Shown: piece by piece, positions 4,705 to 12,224 of the stretch
Layout of the letters: each line of letters starts with the position of its first letter
Position numbering within the stretch: the stretch's first letter is position 1
Source: an uncultured Collinsella sp.
GTDB taxonomy: Bacteria > Actinomycetota > Coriobacteriia > Coriobacteriales > Coriobacteriaceae
Assembly: GCA_937981515.1 (NCBI GenBank)
Contig: CALJNY010000215.1
Coordinates: 1 to 12,224, forward strand
DNA: 12,224 nucleotides
Reading direction: 5' to 3'
The notes under the pieces: model-generated
The model's database searches: none
Told to the model about the DNA's origin: nothing
The model's input: only the letters and a program-made list of their open reading frames with translations
Program-made: the position numbers and the translations under genes

Positions 4705-7700
4705 ATGGCGTTGCTAGTAGGACTGGACGTAGGGTCGACGACGACCAAAGTTTACGCGATGCACGAGGATATGACCGAGGCGTGGTGGGGATATCGCCGC
4801 CACGGGGCGTGTCAGACAGCGAGCGTGCGCGCCATGCTCGGCGAGCTCGCCGAGCGCTTTCCCCATGAGTCGCTGCGCGTTGCGGTGACCGGCTCGGGTG
4901 CGCGCGATATCGCGACCGCGCTGGGCGCCTCGTACGTTCAGGAGGTGGTCGCCAACGCGCTCGCGATCAGCAGGTTCTATCCGCAGACGCGCTGCGCCAT
5001 CGAGCTGGGCGGCCAAGACGCCAAGATGATCTTCTTCCGCACCAACGATAAGGGAGACATCGAGGTTGCCGACATGCGCATGAACGGCTCGTGCGCAGGC
5101 GGTACCGGTGCATTTATCGACGAGATGGCAAAGCTCATGGGGGTCGGCACCGAATCGGGCGAGTTCGAGCAGCTCGCAAGCCGGGGAACGACCGTCCACG
5201 AGGTCTCGGGCCGCTGCGGCGTGTACGCAAAGACCGATATCCAGCCGCTGCTCAACGAGGGCATTCCTACCACCGACCTGGCGCTTTCGGCGCTTCACGC
5301 GGTCGCCCGCCAAACGATCGGCGGTCTGGCCCAGGGTATCGACATCGAGCCGCCGGTAATCTTCGAGGGCGGTACGCTCGCCTACAACCCCACGCTGGTC
5401 CGCGTGTTCCGGGAGCAACTGAATCTATCGGACGATCAGGTTATCGTCCCGCGCGATCCGCAGATCATGGTCGCGCGCGGTGCCGCCCTGTCGCTGACCG
5501 ACATGTTCGCATCGTCCCAACCGATCGACCTTCCCGACGCTTTTGTCCGGCTGGATAAGCTCGAGACGGTCGCGCCCGCAAGCGGGGAGGGACGTCTTGC
5601 CCAGCCCTTTTTTGCCACACCTGCCGAGCAGGCGGATTTTACGGCACGCCATGGCAAAGAGACGCCGGCAAAGGGTCCGGATGCGTATGCGCCCGGAGAG
5701 ACGGTGCGTGTGGCGCTCGGTATCGATTCGGGGAGCACGACGACCAAGTTCGCCCTGGTCGATGAGGCGGGTGAGCTTGTCGATTCGTTCTACGCGTCTA
5801 ATAACGGCAGACCGCTCGACGTCGCCCAACAGGGTCTTGTCAGCTTGAAGAACCGCTGGGAGACAGCGGGAGTCACGCTTGCGATCGATGCCGTGGGCAC
5901 CACGGGATACGGCGAGGAGCTTTTCGCGCGCGCGTTCCACGCCGACTACCATACGGTCGAGACGGTCGCGCACGCCCGCGCCGCGTGCGCATGCGTTCCC
6001 GATGCGACCTTCGTGCTCGACATCGGCGGACAGGATATGAAGGCCATCTGGCTCAACCACGGCGTGCTGACCGATATCGTCGTCAACGAGGCGTGCTCTG
6101 CGGGCTGCGGCTCGTTCCTCGAGGGTTTTGCCAAAAACCTCGGAATAGCCGTTGAGGATATCGCGACCGAGGCATTTTCGTCCAAAGCCCCCGCCGTTCT
6201 CGGCAGCCGCTGCACGGTGTTCATGAACAGCAGCGTCGTTTCCGAGCAGCGGCGCGGTAAGGGTCCGGGCGACATCATGGCTGGTCTCTGCCGTTCGATT
6301 ATCGAGAACGTGTTCACCAAGGTCATTCGCGTTTCAAATCTCAACCGTCTGGGCGACAAAGTCGTCGTCCAGGGCGGCACGTTCCGAAACGACGCGGTGC
6401 TGCGCGCATTCGAGCAGTATCTGGGCAAACCCGTCACGCGTGCGCCCCACCCGGGGCTGATGGGCGCTATCGGTATCGCCCTGCTCGCGCGCGAGGAATG
6501 CCGCAAGGGCGACGCCGGCACGTCGTTTATCGGGCTCGATGCCGTGGAGCGCTTCGAGCATCGCGAGTTCGGCGGCGTTACCTGCCGTCGGTGCAACAAC
6601 CGCTGCCAGCGCGCGGTCGTGGCATTTGGCGACGGCTCGCTTTACGTCACGGGCAATCGCTGCCCGCGCGGCGGCGCCATCTCATGGGATGAGCTCGTGC
6701 GCGAGGTTCCCGCGGCGGAGGAGCTGCGTCCGCAGGGTGCTTGCGAGGCACAGGCACCCGGCACGGGGCGCGACCGGACCGCGGCTGCCCCCAATCTCTT
6801 TGTCGACCGCGAGAAGCTGCTGTTCGAGTCATGCCCCACGGTTCCCGTCTGCGGGGGGCGCGATGTCACGATCGGCATTCCCCGTGTGCTCGAGTTCTGG
6901 GACACCATGCCGTTCTGGTCGACGTTCTTCAGCACGCTCGGCTTTAAGGTGCGCGTCTCGGGACGCAGCACCAAGGCGATGTACGAGCGCGGTCTGGCGC
7001 ACGTCACATCCGACACCGTGTGCTTCCCGGCCAAGCTCGTCCACGGGCACATCCGCAATCTCGTCGACGCCGGCGTCGACCGCATCTTCATGCCCATCAT
7101 CACGACGGTGCCCACCGAAAACACCGCCTCTACCAGCGAGTGGATGTGCGCCGTCGTAAAGGGATACCCCTACGTGATGCGCAATTCCGATAACCCGGAG
7201 GAGCGTTTCGGCGTTCCGTTCGATACGCCGCTGTTCCACTGGTACGACGAGGGCGACCGAAACCGCCAGCTCAAGGCGTGGTGCAAGGAGACCTTCGATA
7301 TCGATGCCGACCTGGTTGCCAAGGCGACCGAGCAGGCGGACCGCGCGCAGCAGACGTTTGAGAACCAGCTGCAGCTGCGCGGCAGGCAGGTGCTCGAGAA
7401 CGTGCGCGAGGACGGCGGCTACGCGGTGGTGATCGCTTCGCGCCCGTACCACAACGACCCGCTGGTCAACCACGGGCTGCCCAAGCTCTTCTCTGAGCGC
7501 GGCATCCCCGTGCTGACGCCCGATGCGGTGCCGGGGGTCTGCAGCGTCGATCTTTCCAACAGCCGCATCGACATCGTGAACAACTACCATGCGCGCATGC
7601 TGTCGTGCGCGGTCATCGTCGCATCGACGCCCGAGCTCGAGCTCGTGCAGATGGGCAGCTTCGGCTGCGGCCACGATGCGTATCTCACCGACGAGATCGC

Positions 7701-9144
7701 GCGCATGATGGGCGAGATGGGCTCCAAGGTTCCGATGATGATCAAGCTCGATGAGAGCGACGTCGCCGGTCCCATGGGCATTCGCGTGCGTTCGTTTATC
7801 GAGTCGGTCAACCGTCGTCGCGCGGAGGAGCGTGCCGAGGGCGCCCGGGTGCACGCGGTCCATCCGCTCGACGACCCGTATAAGGTCAAGTACACCAAGC
7901 GCGACCGGCACGACAAGATCGCGCTGGTCCCCAACACCTCCCATGCGTTCTGCAGGCTCATGACCGCGGCGATGCGCAATCAGGGCGTGCGCGCCGAGGC
8001 CCTTGATATCGGGCGCGAGGATGCCATCCGCCTGGGCAAACGCTATGTGCACAACGACATCTGCTTCCCCGCGCAAATCGTGATCGGCGAGGCGCTCGCG
8101 GCACTCGAGAGCGGTAAGTACGACCCGCACGACGTCGCCGTGGTGACTGGCAAGTATATCGGCGACTGCCGCCTGACGCACTACATGCCCCTGCTGCGCC
8201 GCGCGCTCGACGACGCGGGATACGACTATGTCCCGGTGCTCACCAACGACGACGTCGATGCCCACAATGCGCATCCGGGCTTCAAGCTCGGCCTTGGCCC
8301 GAGCATCCAGATCGCCTACGGTCTTCCCATGATCGATACCCTCGAGGCCATGCTTAGGCGCATCCGTCCCTACGAGCTCGAGAAGGGCGCGGCGGACGCT
8401 GCGTTCGACCGCGCGCTCGATGAGGTTATCGAGGGCATGGAGCGCTCCGGGCTGAGAGGCCAGGCGACGGGCTTCAAACGCGCGCTTGCGATCATGGACG
8501 CCGTTCCGTACGACCGCTCGAACCCGTATCCGACCGTTCTCATCGTGGGCGAGTACCTGCTCAATTTCCATCTCGGCGCCAACCACGAGATCGAGCGCTA
8601 CCTCGAGGACAACGGGCTCGAGGTCATCGAGGCGCGCATGACCGACGTGATCCGCAAGACCTATTTCTACAAGCATGCGCAGTCGCGCGAGTTCCACGTC
8701 GACCTGTCGCTGCCCGAAAAGGCCTGGTACGCCACGGCGGACAACCTGTTCGAGCTCGCGCACGACCGTTGCGACCGCCTGGGCGCGGCGAGCCCGCTCT
8801 ACGAGCCGCCGACGCGCATGCCCGAGCTCGTGCGCGCGAGCGATAAGATCCTGCACCATACGTTCGATGCGGGCGAGGGCGTGCTGATTCCGGCGGAGAT
8901 CCTCGAGCACGCCAAGCGCGGCTGCCGCAACTTCGTGATCCTGCAGCCGTTCGGGTGTCTGCCCAACCATGTCGTGGGGCGCGGGCTCATCCATGCGCTC
9001 AAGGAGCAGTATCCCACGGCGCAGTTCCTGCCGCTCGACTACGATCCCGACGTGAGCTTCGCCAACGTGGAGAACCGTCTTCAGATGCTCATCATGAACG
9101 CCAAGGCGCAGGGGTGCGGTGAGGCGCATGGCGAGACCGCGTAA
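4705..9144 (+). CDS. Giant acyl-CoA dehydratase activase / DUF2229 / HGD-D-like Fe-S fusion protein
   Basis: 1479 residues; ATG at 4705 with GGAG at 4697-4700. Two BcrAD/BadFG-type ASKHA ATPase domains come first. Domain 1 (about 3-267) has GLDVGSTTTK (6-15), GGQDAK (102-107), SCAGGTG (C130), GRCGVY (C171) and EGGT (221-224). Domain 2 (about 335-597) has GIDSGSTTTK (339-348), GGQDMK (441-446), ACSAGCG (C464, C468), SRCTVF (C503) and QGGT (556-559). A Cys cluster (C627, C630, C634, C653) links to a DUF2229-like region (about 720-945) and an HGD-D-like region (about 1070-1470), with repeated CFPA motifs (C773, C1120) and FGC motifs (C988, C1418). Activases of this family use ATP to push low-potential electrons from a [4Fe-4S] cluster into a 2-hydroxyacyl-CoA dehydratase or double-cubane reductase. 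Here donor and acceptor appear to be in one chain. Substrate unknown. No signal peptide, so probably cytoplasmic and oxygen-sensitive. tetR overlaps its 3' end. Confidence 0.93.
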   Translation: MALLVGLDVGSTTTKVYAMHEDMTEAWWGYRRHGACQTASVRAMLGELAERFPHESLRVAVTGSGARDIATALGASYVQEVVANALAISRFYPQTRCAIELGGQDAKMIFFRTNDKGDIEVADMRMNGSCAGGTGAFIDEMAKLMGVGTESGEFEQLASRGTTVHEVSGRCGVYAKTDIQPLLNEGIPTTDLALSALHAVARQTIGGLAQGIDIEPPVIFEGGTLAYNPTLVRVFREQLNLSDDQVIVPRDPQIMVARGAALSLTDMFASSQPIDLPDAFVRLDKLETVAPASGEGRLAQPFFATPAEQADFTARHGKETPAKGPDAYAPGETVRVALGIDSGSTTTKFALVDEAGELVDSFYASNNGRPLDVAQQGLVSLKNRWETAGVTLAIDAVGTTGYGEELFARAFHADYHTVETVAHARAACACVPDATFVLDIGGQDMKAIWLNHGVLTDIVVNEACSAGCGSFLEGFAKNLGIAVEDIATEAFSSKAPAVLGSRCTVFMNSSVVSEQRRGKGPGDIMAGLCRSIIENVFTKVIRVSNLNRLGDKVVVQGGTFRNDAVLRAFEQYLGKPVTRAPHPGLMGAIGIALLAREECRKGDAGTSFIGLDAVERFEHREFGGVTCRRCNNRCQRAVVAFGDGSLYVTGNRCPRGGAISWDELVREVPAAEELRPQGACEAQAPGTGRDRTAAAPNLFVDREKLLFESCPTVPVCGGRDVTIGIPRVLEFWDTMPFWSTFFSTLGFKVRVSGRSTKAMYERGLAHVTSDTVCFPAKLVHGHIRNLVDAGVDRIFMPIITTVPTENTASTSEWMCAVVKGYPYVMRNSDNPEERFGVPFDTPLFHWYDEGDRNRQLKAWCKETFDIDADLVAKATEQADRAQQTFENQLQLRGRQVLENVREDGGYAVVIASRPYHNDPLVNHGLPKLFSERGIPVLTPDAVPGVCSVDLSNSRIDIVNNYHARMLSCAVIVASTPELELVQMGSFGCGHDAYLTDEIARMMGEMGSKVPMMIKLDESDVAGPMGIRVRSFIESVNRRRAEERAEGARVHAVHPLDDPYKVKYTKRDRHDKIALVPNTSHAFCRLMTAAMRNQGVRAEALDIGREDAIRLGKRYVHNDICFPAQIVIGEALAALESGKYDPHDVAVVTGKYIGDCRLTHYMPLLRRALDDAGYDYVPVLTNDDVDAHNAHPGFKLGLGPSIQIAYGLPMIDTLEAMLRRIRPYELEKGAADAAFDRALDEVIEGMERSGLRGQATGFKRALAIMDAVPYDRSNPYPTVLIVGEYLLNFHLGANHEIERYLEDNGLEVIEARMTDVIRKTYFYKHAQSREFHVDLSLPEKAWYATADNLFELAHDRCDRLGAASPLYEPPTRMPELVRASDKILHHTFDAGEGVLIPAEILEHAKRGCRNFVILQPFGCLPNHVVGRGLIHALKEQYPTAQFLPLDYDPDVSFANVENRLQMLIMNAKAQGCGEAHGETA

Positions 9145-9817
9145 GGACGCCGATGCGCCCGATGCACGCACCCGTATCATCGAGGCGTTTTGGGAGCTCA
9201 TCGAGAACAACAGCATCTTCGAGCTGTCGGTTGGCGAGGTGACCCGCGCCGCCCGGTGCAATCGCGGAACGTTTTACTACTATTTTCACGATTTCGATGA
9301 ACTCGTCGCCATCGCCATAGCCCAGCTGCTGCAGGATAACGAGCTCATCACCGATGCCCTCTGGCATTTTTCGAGCGAGGGCGACCTTTCGGCGTTCGAC
9401 CGGCGCGACGTCCGCTGCCTGCTGCGGCGCATCGTCATTACCATGAGAGCGGGTGCCGCCGAGCAGGTCGTGCAGGGCATCCATACGATCATCATCGACC
9501 GCGTGAGAGAGATCGTCCACCCCGACGGAGAAGAGCTCAAGGCGGATTCGAGCTTTGCGGTGGGCTTTCTGGTCTCGGGCATCATGGACTTTGTGATGGC
9601 GGTCGGCTTTGCCCGGGAGGGCGGCGAGGAGATAGACCTCGAGCAGCTGGGGGACAGCGCGTGCGCGTACCTGAGGGCGGTCGCCATGCAGACGGTGGAA
9701 ACGGTCGCGCAAGTCGAGGGCGTCGATACATCCGAGCTGCTCGAACGCGTCTCCAAGGAGGCCGATGCCTATCGCGCATCGCGTGCGACGAGTCCCGACG
9801 TGGTGAAAGACGCCTAG
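9128..9817 (+). CDS. TetR-family transcriptional regulator
   Basis: 229 residues from the ATG at 9128, which overlaps the activase gene by 17 bases in another frame, so the two are probably translationally coupled. The start MARPRK is typical of the family, with GAGG at 9121-9124 just upstream; the GTG at 9119, preceded by AGGGG (9110-9114), is a real alternative adding three residues. The TetR_N domain covers about 14-62, with helix-turn-helix VGEVTRAARCNRGTFYYYF at 35-53. The C-terminal ligand and dimer domain (about 70-200) is all-helical and not close to any subfamily I can name. The predicted target is the palindrome at 4635-4655, making the operon autoregulated. The inducer is unknown; a CoA ester or a redox-related small molecule would fit, but that is speculation. 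Confidence 0.92.
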   Translation: MARPRKDADAPDARTRIIEAFWELIENNSIFELSVGEVTRAARCNRGTFYYYFHDFDELVAIAIAQLLQDNELITDALWHFSSEGDLSAFDRRDVRCLLRRIVITMRAGAAEQVVQGIHTIIIDRVREIVHPDGEELKADSSFAVGFLVSGIMDFVMAVGFAREGGEEIDLEQLGDSACAYLRAVAMQTVETVAQVEGVDTSELLERVSKEADAYRASRATSPDVVKDA

Positions 9818-9842
9818 GGTTTCTCTTGCGGGGCGCCTGTCG

Positions 9843-9870
9843 CGCATCGCGCGGTGAGTCCCGCGATGCG
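9843..9870 (+). other. 9-bp GC hairpin after tetR
   Basis: cgcatcgcg (9843-9851) pairs perfectly with cgcgatgcg (9862-9870) across a 10-base loop, 26 bases after the tetR stop. There is no T-run, so if it ends transcription it would need a factor such as Rho. It may instead only protect the mRNA end. Confidence 0.45.
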
Positions 9871-9898
9871 GTCATAACCTGCATTCATGTGAGCCGGG

Positions 9899-9927
9899 TT
9901 TATAGATATTCCTCCAGCTGTTAACAT
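9899..9927 (+). promoter_or_regulatory. Candidate clpC promoter
   Basis: TTTATA (9899-9904), a 17-base spacer and TAACAT (9922-9927) each match sigma-A boxes at four of six positions. The -10 box overlaps the palindrome tgttaaca (9919-9926). A transcript would begin near 9934, giving a leader of about 75 bases. I see no CtsR heptad pair, no ClgR-type GTTCGC/GCGAAC dyad and no HAIR element here. Confidence 0.4.
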
Positions 9928-9950
9928 AGACAACCTGTGGGTAAAGAGAC

Positions 9951-9978
9951 AAAAGCGCCGCCGACGGGCGGGCGTTTT
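9951..9978 (+). other. Hairpin with A4/T4 flanks in the clpC leader
   Basis: aaaa (9951-9954) pairs with tttt (9975-9978). With G9955 bulged, cgcc (9956-9959) pairs with ggcg (9971-9974), then gcc (9960-9962) with ggc (9967-9969), with G9970 bulged and a GACG loop. The T-run is short, so it is either a weak terminator or bidirectional terminator for the tetR side, or a leader structure that tunes clpC. It lies 31 bases before the clpC ATG. Confidence 0.45.
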
Positions 9979-10009
9979 GATTTCGATGAACTCATGTAAG
10001 GAAACGAGC

Positions 10010-12224
10010 ATGTTAGATAGATTTACCGATCGAGCGCGCAAGGTCATGTCGATGGCCAAACAGGAGGCGCTCGATCTTCATTCAAATAAGGTGGGCACCG
10101 AACACCTGCTGCTCGCGCTTGCCAAGGAGGATGAGGGCATTGCCGCCGAGGCACTGCGCTCGCTTGATATCTCCTACGACGACATCATGGACACCCTCAA
10201 GGAGGTCCAGACCACGGTTCCCGAGCCCAGTGAGGAGACCGAGGCGGCTAAGCTCGCCTTTACGCCGCTCGTCATTAGCGTTATGGAGCGTTCATTCCGC
10301 GTGGCGCGTGAGAATAACCAGACCTACGTGTCGACCGAGCACTTGCTGATCGGCATCGTCGAAGAGGGCAACGGCATGGCCATGGACATCCTCATGCGCC
10401 TGGGTGTGTCGTCCGCCTCTATCAAAAAGGCTATCGAGAAACTCACCGCCAAGGACCAGGACAAGAAGCGTCCGCTCGCCGGCGCCGGTGCTGGTCGTCC
10501 CGGTGCGGGCCTGCCGTTCTTTAGCGGCTCGGATGCCTCTCAGCAAAAGGGGAGTGGCACCGACACGCTTAAGCAGTTCGCCACCAACCTTACGCAGAAG
10601 GCCCGCGACGGCGAGCTCGACCCCGTGATCGGTCGCGAAAAGGAAGTCCAGCGCATGATGGAGATCCTTTCGCGCCGCACCAAGAACAACCCGCTTATCT
10701 TGGGCGACCCCGGCGTGGGCAAGACGGCCATCGTCGAGGGCCTGGCGCAGCAGATCGCTGCCGGCAACGTGCCCGAGAACCTCATGAACCAAAATATCTG
10801 GACGCTCGACCTGCCGGGCCTCGTGGCGGGTGCCAAGTATCGCGGCGAGTTTGAGGAGCGCCTCAAGAACGTGATCCAGGAGGCCACCGAAGCCGACGAC
10901 GTCATCCTGTTTATCGACGAGATGCACACCATCATCGGTGCCGGTTCTGCCGAGGGCTCCATCGATGCAAGCTCCATGCTCAAGCCCGTGCTCGCGCGCG
11001 GTGCCTTCCAGATTATCGGCGCCACCACGGCCGAGGAATTCCGCAAGTACCTCACCAAGGACCCGGCCTTCGAGCGTCGCTTCCAGACCATCGACGTCGA
11101 GGAGCCGAGCGTCGAGGACACGGTCAAGATCCTGACCGCGCTCAAGCCGCGCTACGAGGAGCACCACCATGTGCGCTATACGCAGGGTGCTATCGAGGCC
11201 GCCGCGAACCTCTCCAACCGCTACATCCAGGATCGCTTCCTGCCCGATAAGGCCATCGACCTCATCGACGAGGCCGGTGCCCGCGCTCGCATCGCCGCGA
11301 ATCGCGCGCCCGAGCCGGTGCGTGAGGCCGAGCATCGCGTGGAGGAGCTTAAGGCCGCCGCGCAGGAGGCCACCGAGAGCGACGACATGAACAAGGCCGC
11401 CGAGATCACCGAGCAGCAGAAGGCCGCCGAGATTGAACTCGCCGAGGCCAAGGCCGCCTGGACCGCCGAGCTCGACGCCAGCCCGCTCACCATCGATGTG
11501 AGTCAGATCGCCGATATCGTGTCCGTGACTTCGGGCGTGCCGGTGTCCTCGCTTACCGAGAGCGAGAGCCGTCGCCTGCTGCAAGCCGAAAGCGTGCTCA
11601 AGACGCGCATCATCGGTCAGGATGAGGCTGTCGAGGCAGTTGCCAAGGCCGTGCGCCGCAGCCGTTCGCCGCTCAAGGACCCGCGTCGCCCCGGCGGCAG
11701 CTTTATCTTCCTGGGTCCCACCGGCACGGGCAAGACCGAGCTCGCCAAGACGCTCGCCGAGTACCTCTTTGGCAGCAAGGATGCACTCATCAGCTTCGAC
11801 ATGTCCGAGTTCGGTAGCGAGTTCGAGGCCTCCAAGCTCATCGGTAGCCCTCCGGGTTACGTCGGTCACGACGAGGGCGGCCAGCTCACCAAGGCCGTTC
11901 GTCGCCACCCGTACTCGGTCGTGCTGTTCGACGAGATCGAGAAGGCGCACCCCGATATCTTCAACATCTTGCTGCAGGTGCTGGAGGAGGGCCGCCTGAC
12001 CGATAGCCAGGGCAAGACGGTCGACTTCCGCAACACCGTGATCATCATGACGTCCAACGTGGGCGCTCGCGAGATTGCGCAGGATGCGAGCGTTGGCTTT
12101 GGCACCACCGGCGAGCAAGGTCTCACGTCGAGTGAGATCCGTGGTCGCGCGATGGGCGAGCTCAAGCGCCTGTTCCGCCCCGAGCTGCTCAACCGTATCG
12201 ACGACATCGTGGTGTTCCAGAAGC
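10010..12224 (+). CDS. clpC: ClpC-type AAA+ chaperone/unfoldase, 3'-truncated
   Basis: 738 codons are present and the right edge cuts the gene; full ClpC proteins are usually about 810-850 residues. The ATG at 10010 has AAGGAAA at 9998-10004 and yields the usual [13 protein letters not shown] start; an in-frame ATG at 9986 lacks a good site. Two Clp_N repeats fill about 1-150, followed by a Gly-rich linker (about 158-180). AAA-1 has Walker A GDPGVGKT (232-239), Walker B with D303-E304 and the pore-loop region [10 protein letters not shown]. The short middle domain (about 432-480) contains a UVR-like coiled stretch, which marks ClpC rather than ClpB. AAA-2 has GPTGTGKT (569-576), D641-E642 and the GYVG pore loop. 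VGF at 695-697 is the ClpP-docking loop. It unfolds substrates for ClpP degradation in the cytoplasm. No ctsR, mcsA or mcsB lies upstream. Confidence 0.97.
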   Translation, partial: MLDRFTDRARKVMSMAKQEALDLHSNKVGTEHLLLALAKEDEGIAAEALRSLDISYDDIMDTLKEVQTTVPEPSEETEAAKLAFTPLVISVMERSFRVARENNQTYVSTEHLLIGIVEEGNGMAMDILMRLGVSSASIKKAIEKLTAKDQDKKRPLAGAGAGRPGAGLPFFSGSDASQQKGSGTDTLKQFATNLTQKARDGELDPVIGREKEVQRMMEILSRRTKNNPLILGDPGVGKTAIVEGLAQQIAAGNVPENLMNQNIWTLDLPGLVAGAKYRGEFEERLKNVIQEATEADDVILFIDEMHTIIGAGSAEGSIDASSMLKPVLARGAFQIIGATTAEEFRKYLTKDPAFERRFQTIDVEEPSVEDTVKILTALKPRYEEHHHVRYTQGAIEAAANLSNRYIQDRFLPDKAIDLIDEAGARARIAANRAPEPVREAEHRVEELKAAAQEATESDDMNKAAEITEQQKAAEIELAEAKAAWTAELDASPLTIDVSQIADIVSVTSGVPVSSLTESESRRLLQAESVLKTRIIGQDEAVEAVAKAVRRSRSPLKDPRRPGGSFIFLGPTGTGKTELAKTLAEYLFGSKDALISFDMSEFGSEFEASKLIGSPPGYVGHDEGGQLTKAVRRHPYSVVLFDEIEKAHPDIFNILLQVLEEGRLTDSQGKTVDFRNTVIIMTSNVGAREIAQDASVGFGTTGEQGLTSSEIRGRAMGELKRLFRPELLNRIDDIVVFQK

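Noticed and set aside
4686..4868. ATG at 4686 opening a 60-codon frame
   Set aside because: No ribosome-binding site before it, and it runs out of frame into the activase gene, whose own ATG at 4705 has GGAG at 4697-4700.
6829..9261. 810-codon open frame on the - strand across the activase gene
   Set aside because: Its frame is a by-product of high GC3 codons on the + strand. The encoded sequence is low-complexity (His/Arg/Val/Asp/Leu) with no recognisable motif, while the + strand protein has clear domains throughout.
9986..10009. In-frame ATG at 9986 as clpC start
   Set aside because: It would add eight residues (MNSCKETS) before the canonical ClpC N-terminus, while AAGGAAA at 9998-10004 fits the ATG at 10010.
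10292..12118. 608-codon open frame on the - strand across clpC
   Set aside because: It is antisense to an unmistakable ClpC coding sequence and is rich in Leu/Gly/His/Ala repeats without domain character.
1..12224. CRISPR arrays, tRNA or rRNA genes, insertion sequences, replication origin
   Set aside because: No regularly spaced identical repeats, no cloverleaf with conserved T-loop in the gaps, no transposase or integrase coding sequence, and no DnaA-box cluster were seen.

Overview
The window comes from a high-GC, Gram-positive-type genome. Gene content and style point to Coriobacteriia, most likely Collinsella or a close relative. The clues are a lysyl-tRNA synthetase carrying an extra C-terminal tRNA-binding domain, an actinobacterial ClpC, a very large acyl-CoA dehydratase activase-type Fe-S protein, and intergenic regions full of GC-rich hairpins. 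The genus is inferred from gene content and general memory, not from a search. All five genes with visible starts, and the two truncated end genes, run on the + strand.

Layout: (1) 3-1595, the 3' part of lysS, running in from the left edge. (2) 1596-1996, a gene-free stretch with two tandem GC hairpins, an intrinsic terminator nested inside a larger inverted repeat, a threefold TGGGGA-type repeat and a weak candidate promoter. (3) 1997-3565, a ThrE-family membrane exporter with an acidic N-terminal extension. (4) 3566-3874, two non-terminator hairpins resembling extragenic repeats, then a strong terminator only 35 bases before the next start codon. (5) 3875-4423, a small four-helix membrane protein with two DUF2798-like halves. 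(6) 4424-4704, an inverted repeat, a terminator, and a perfect 9-3-9 palindrome that looks like a TetR operator. (7) 4705-9144, a 1479-residue protein with two activase ATPase domains, a Cys cluster, and a DUF2229/HGD-D-like reductase half, overlapped by (8) 9128-9817, a TetR repressor. (9) 9818-10009, a hairpin, a candidate promoter and a second hairpin in the clpC leader. (10) 10010-12224, the first 738 codons of clpC, cut by the right edge.

How the genes relate: the activase-reductase gene and tetR form a translationally coupled two-gene operon. The palindrome at 4635-4655 is the obvious place for the TetR product to act, giving a self-contained, ligand-controlled Fe-S redox module whose substrate is unknown. 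lysS and clpC are housekeeping genes. The exporter, DUF2798 gene and activase-tetR pair look like an accessory block between them, each unit insulated by its own terminator. The most interesting item is the one-chain activase/reductase with its palindromic control site. The family is recognisable, but its substrate is not known to me.
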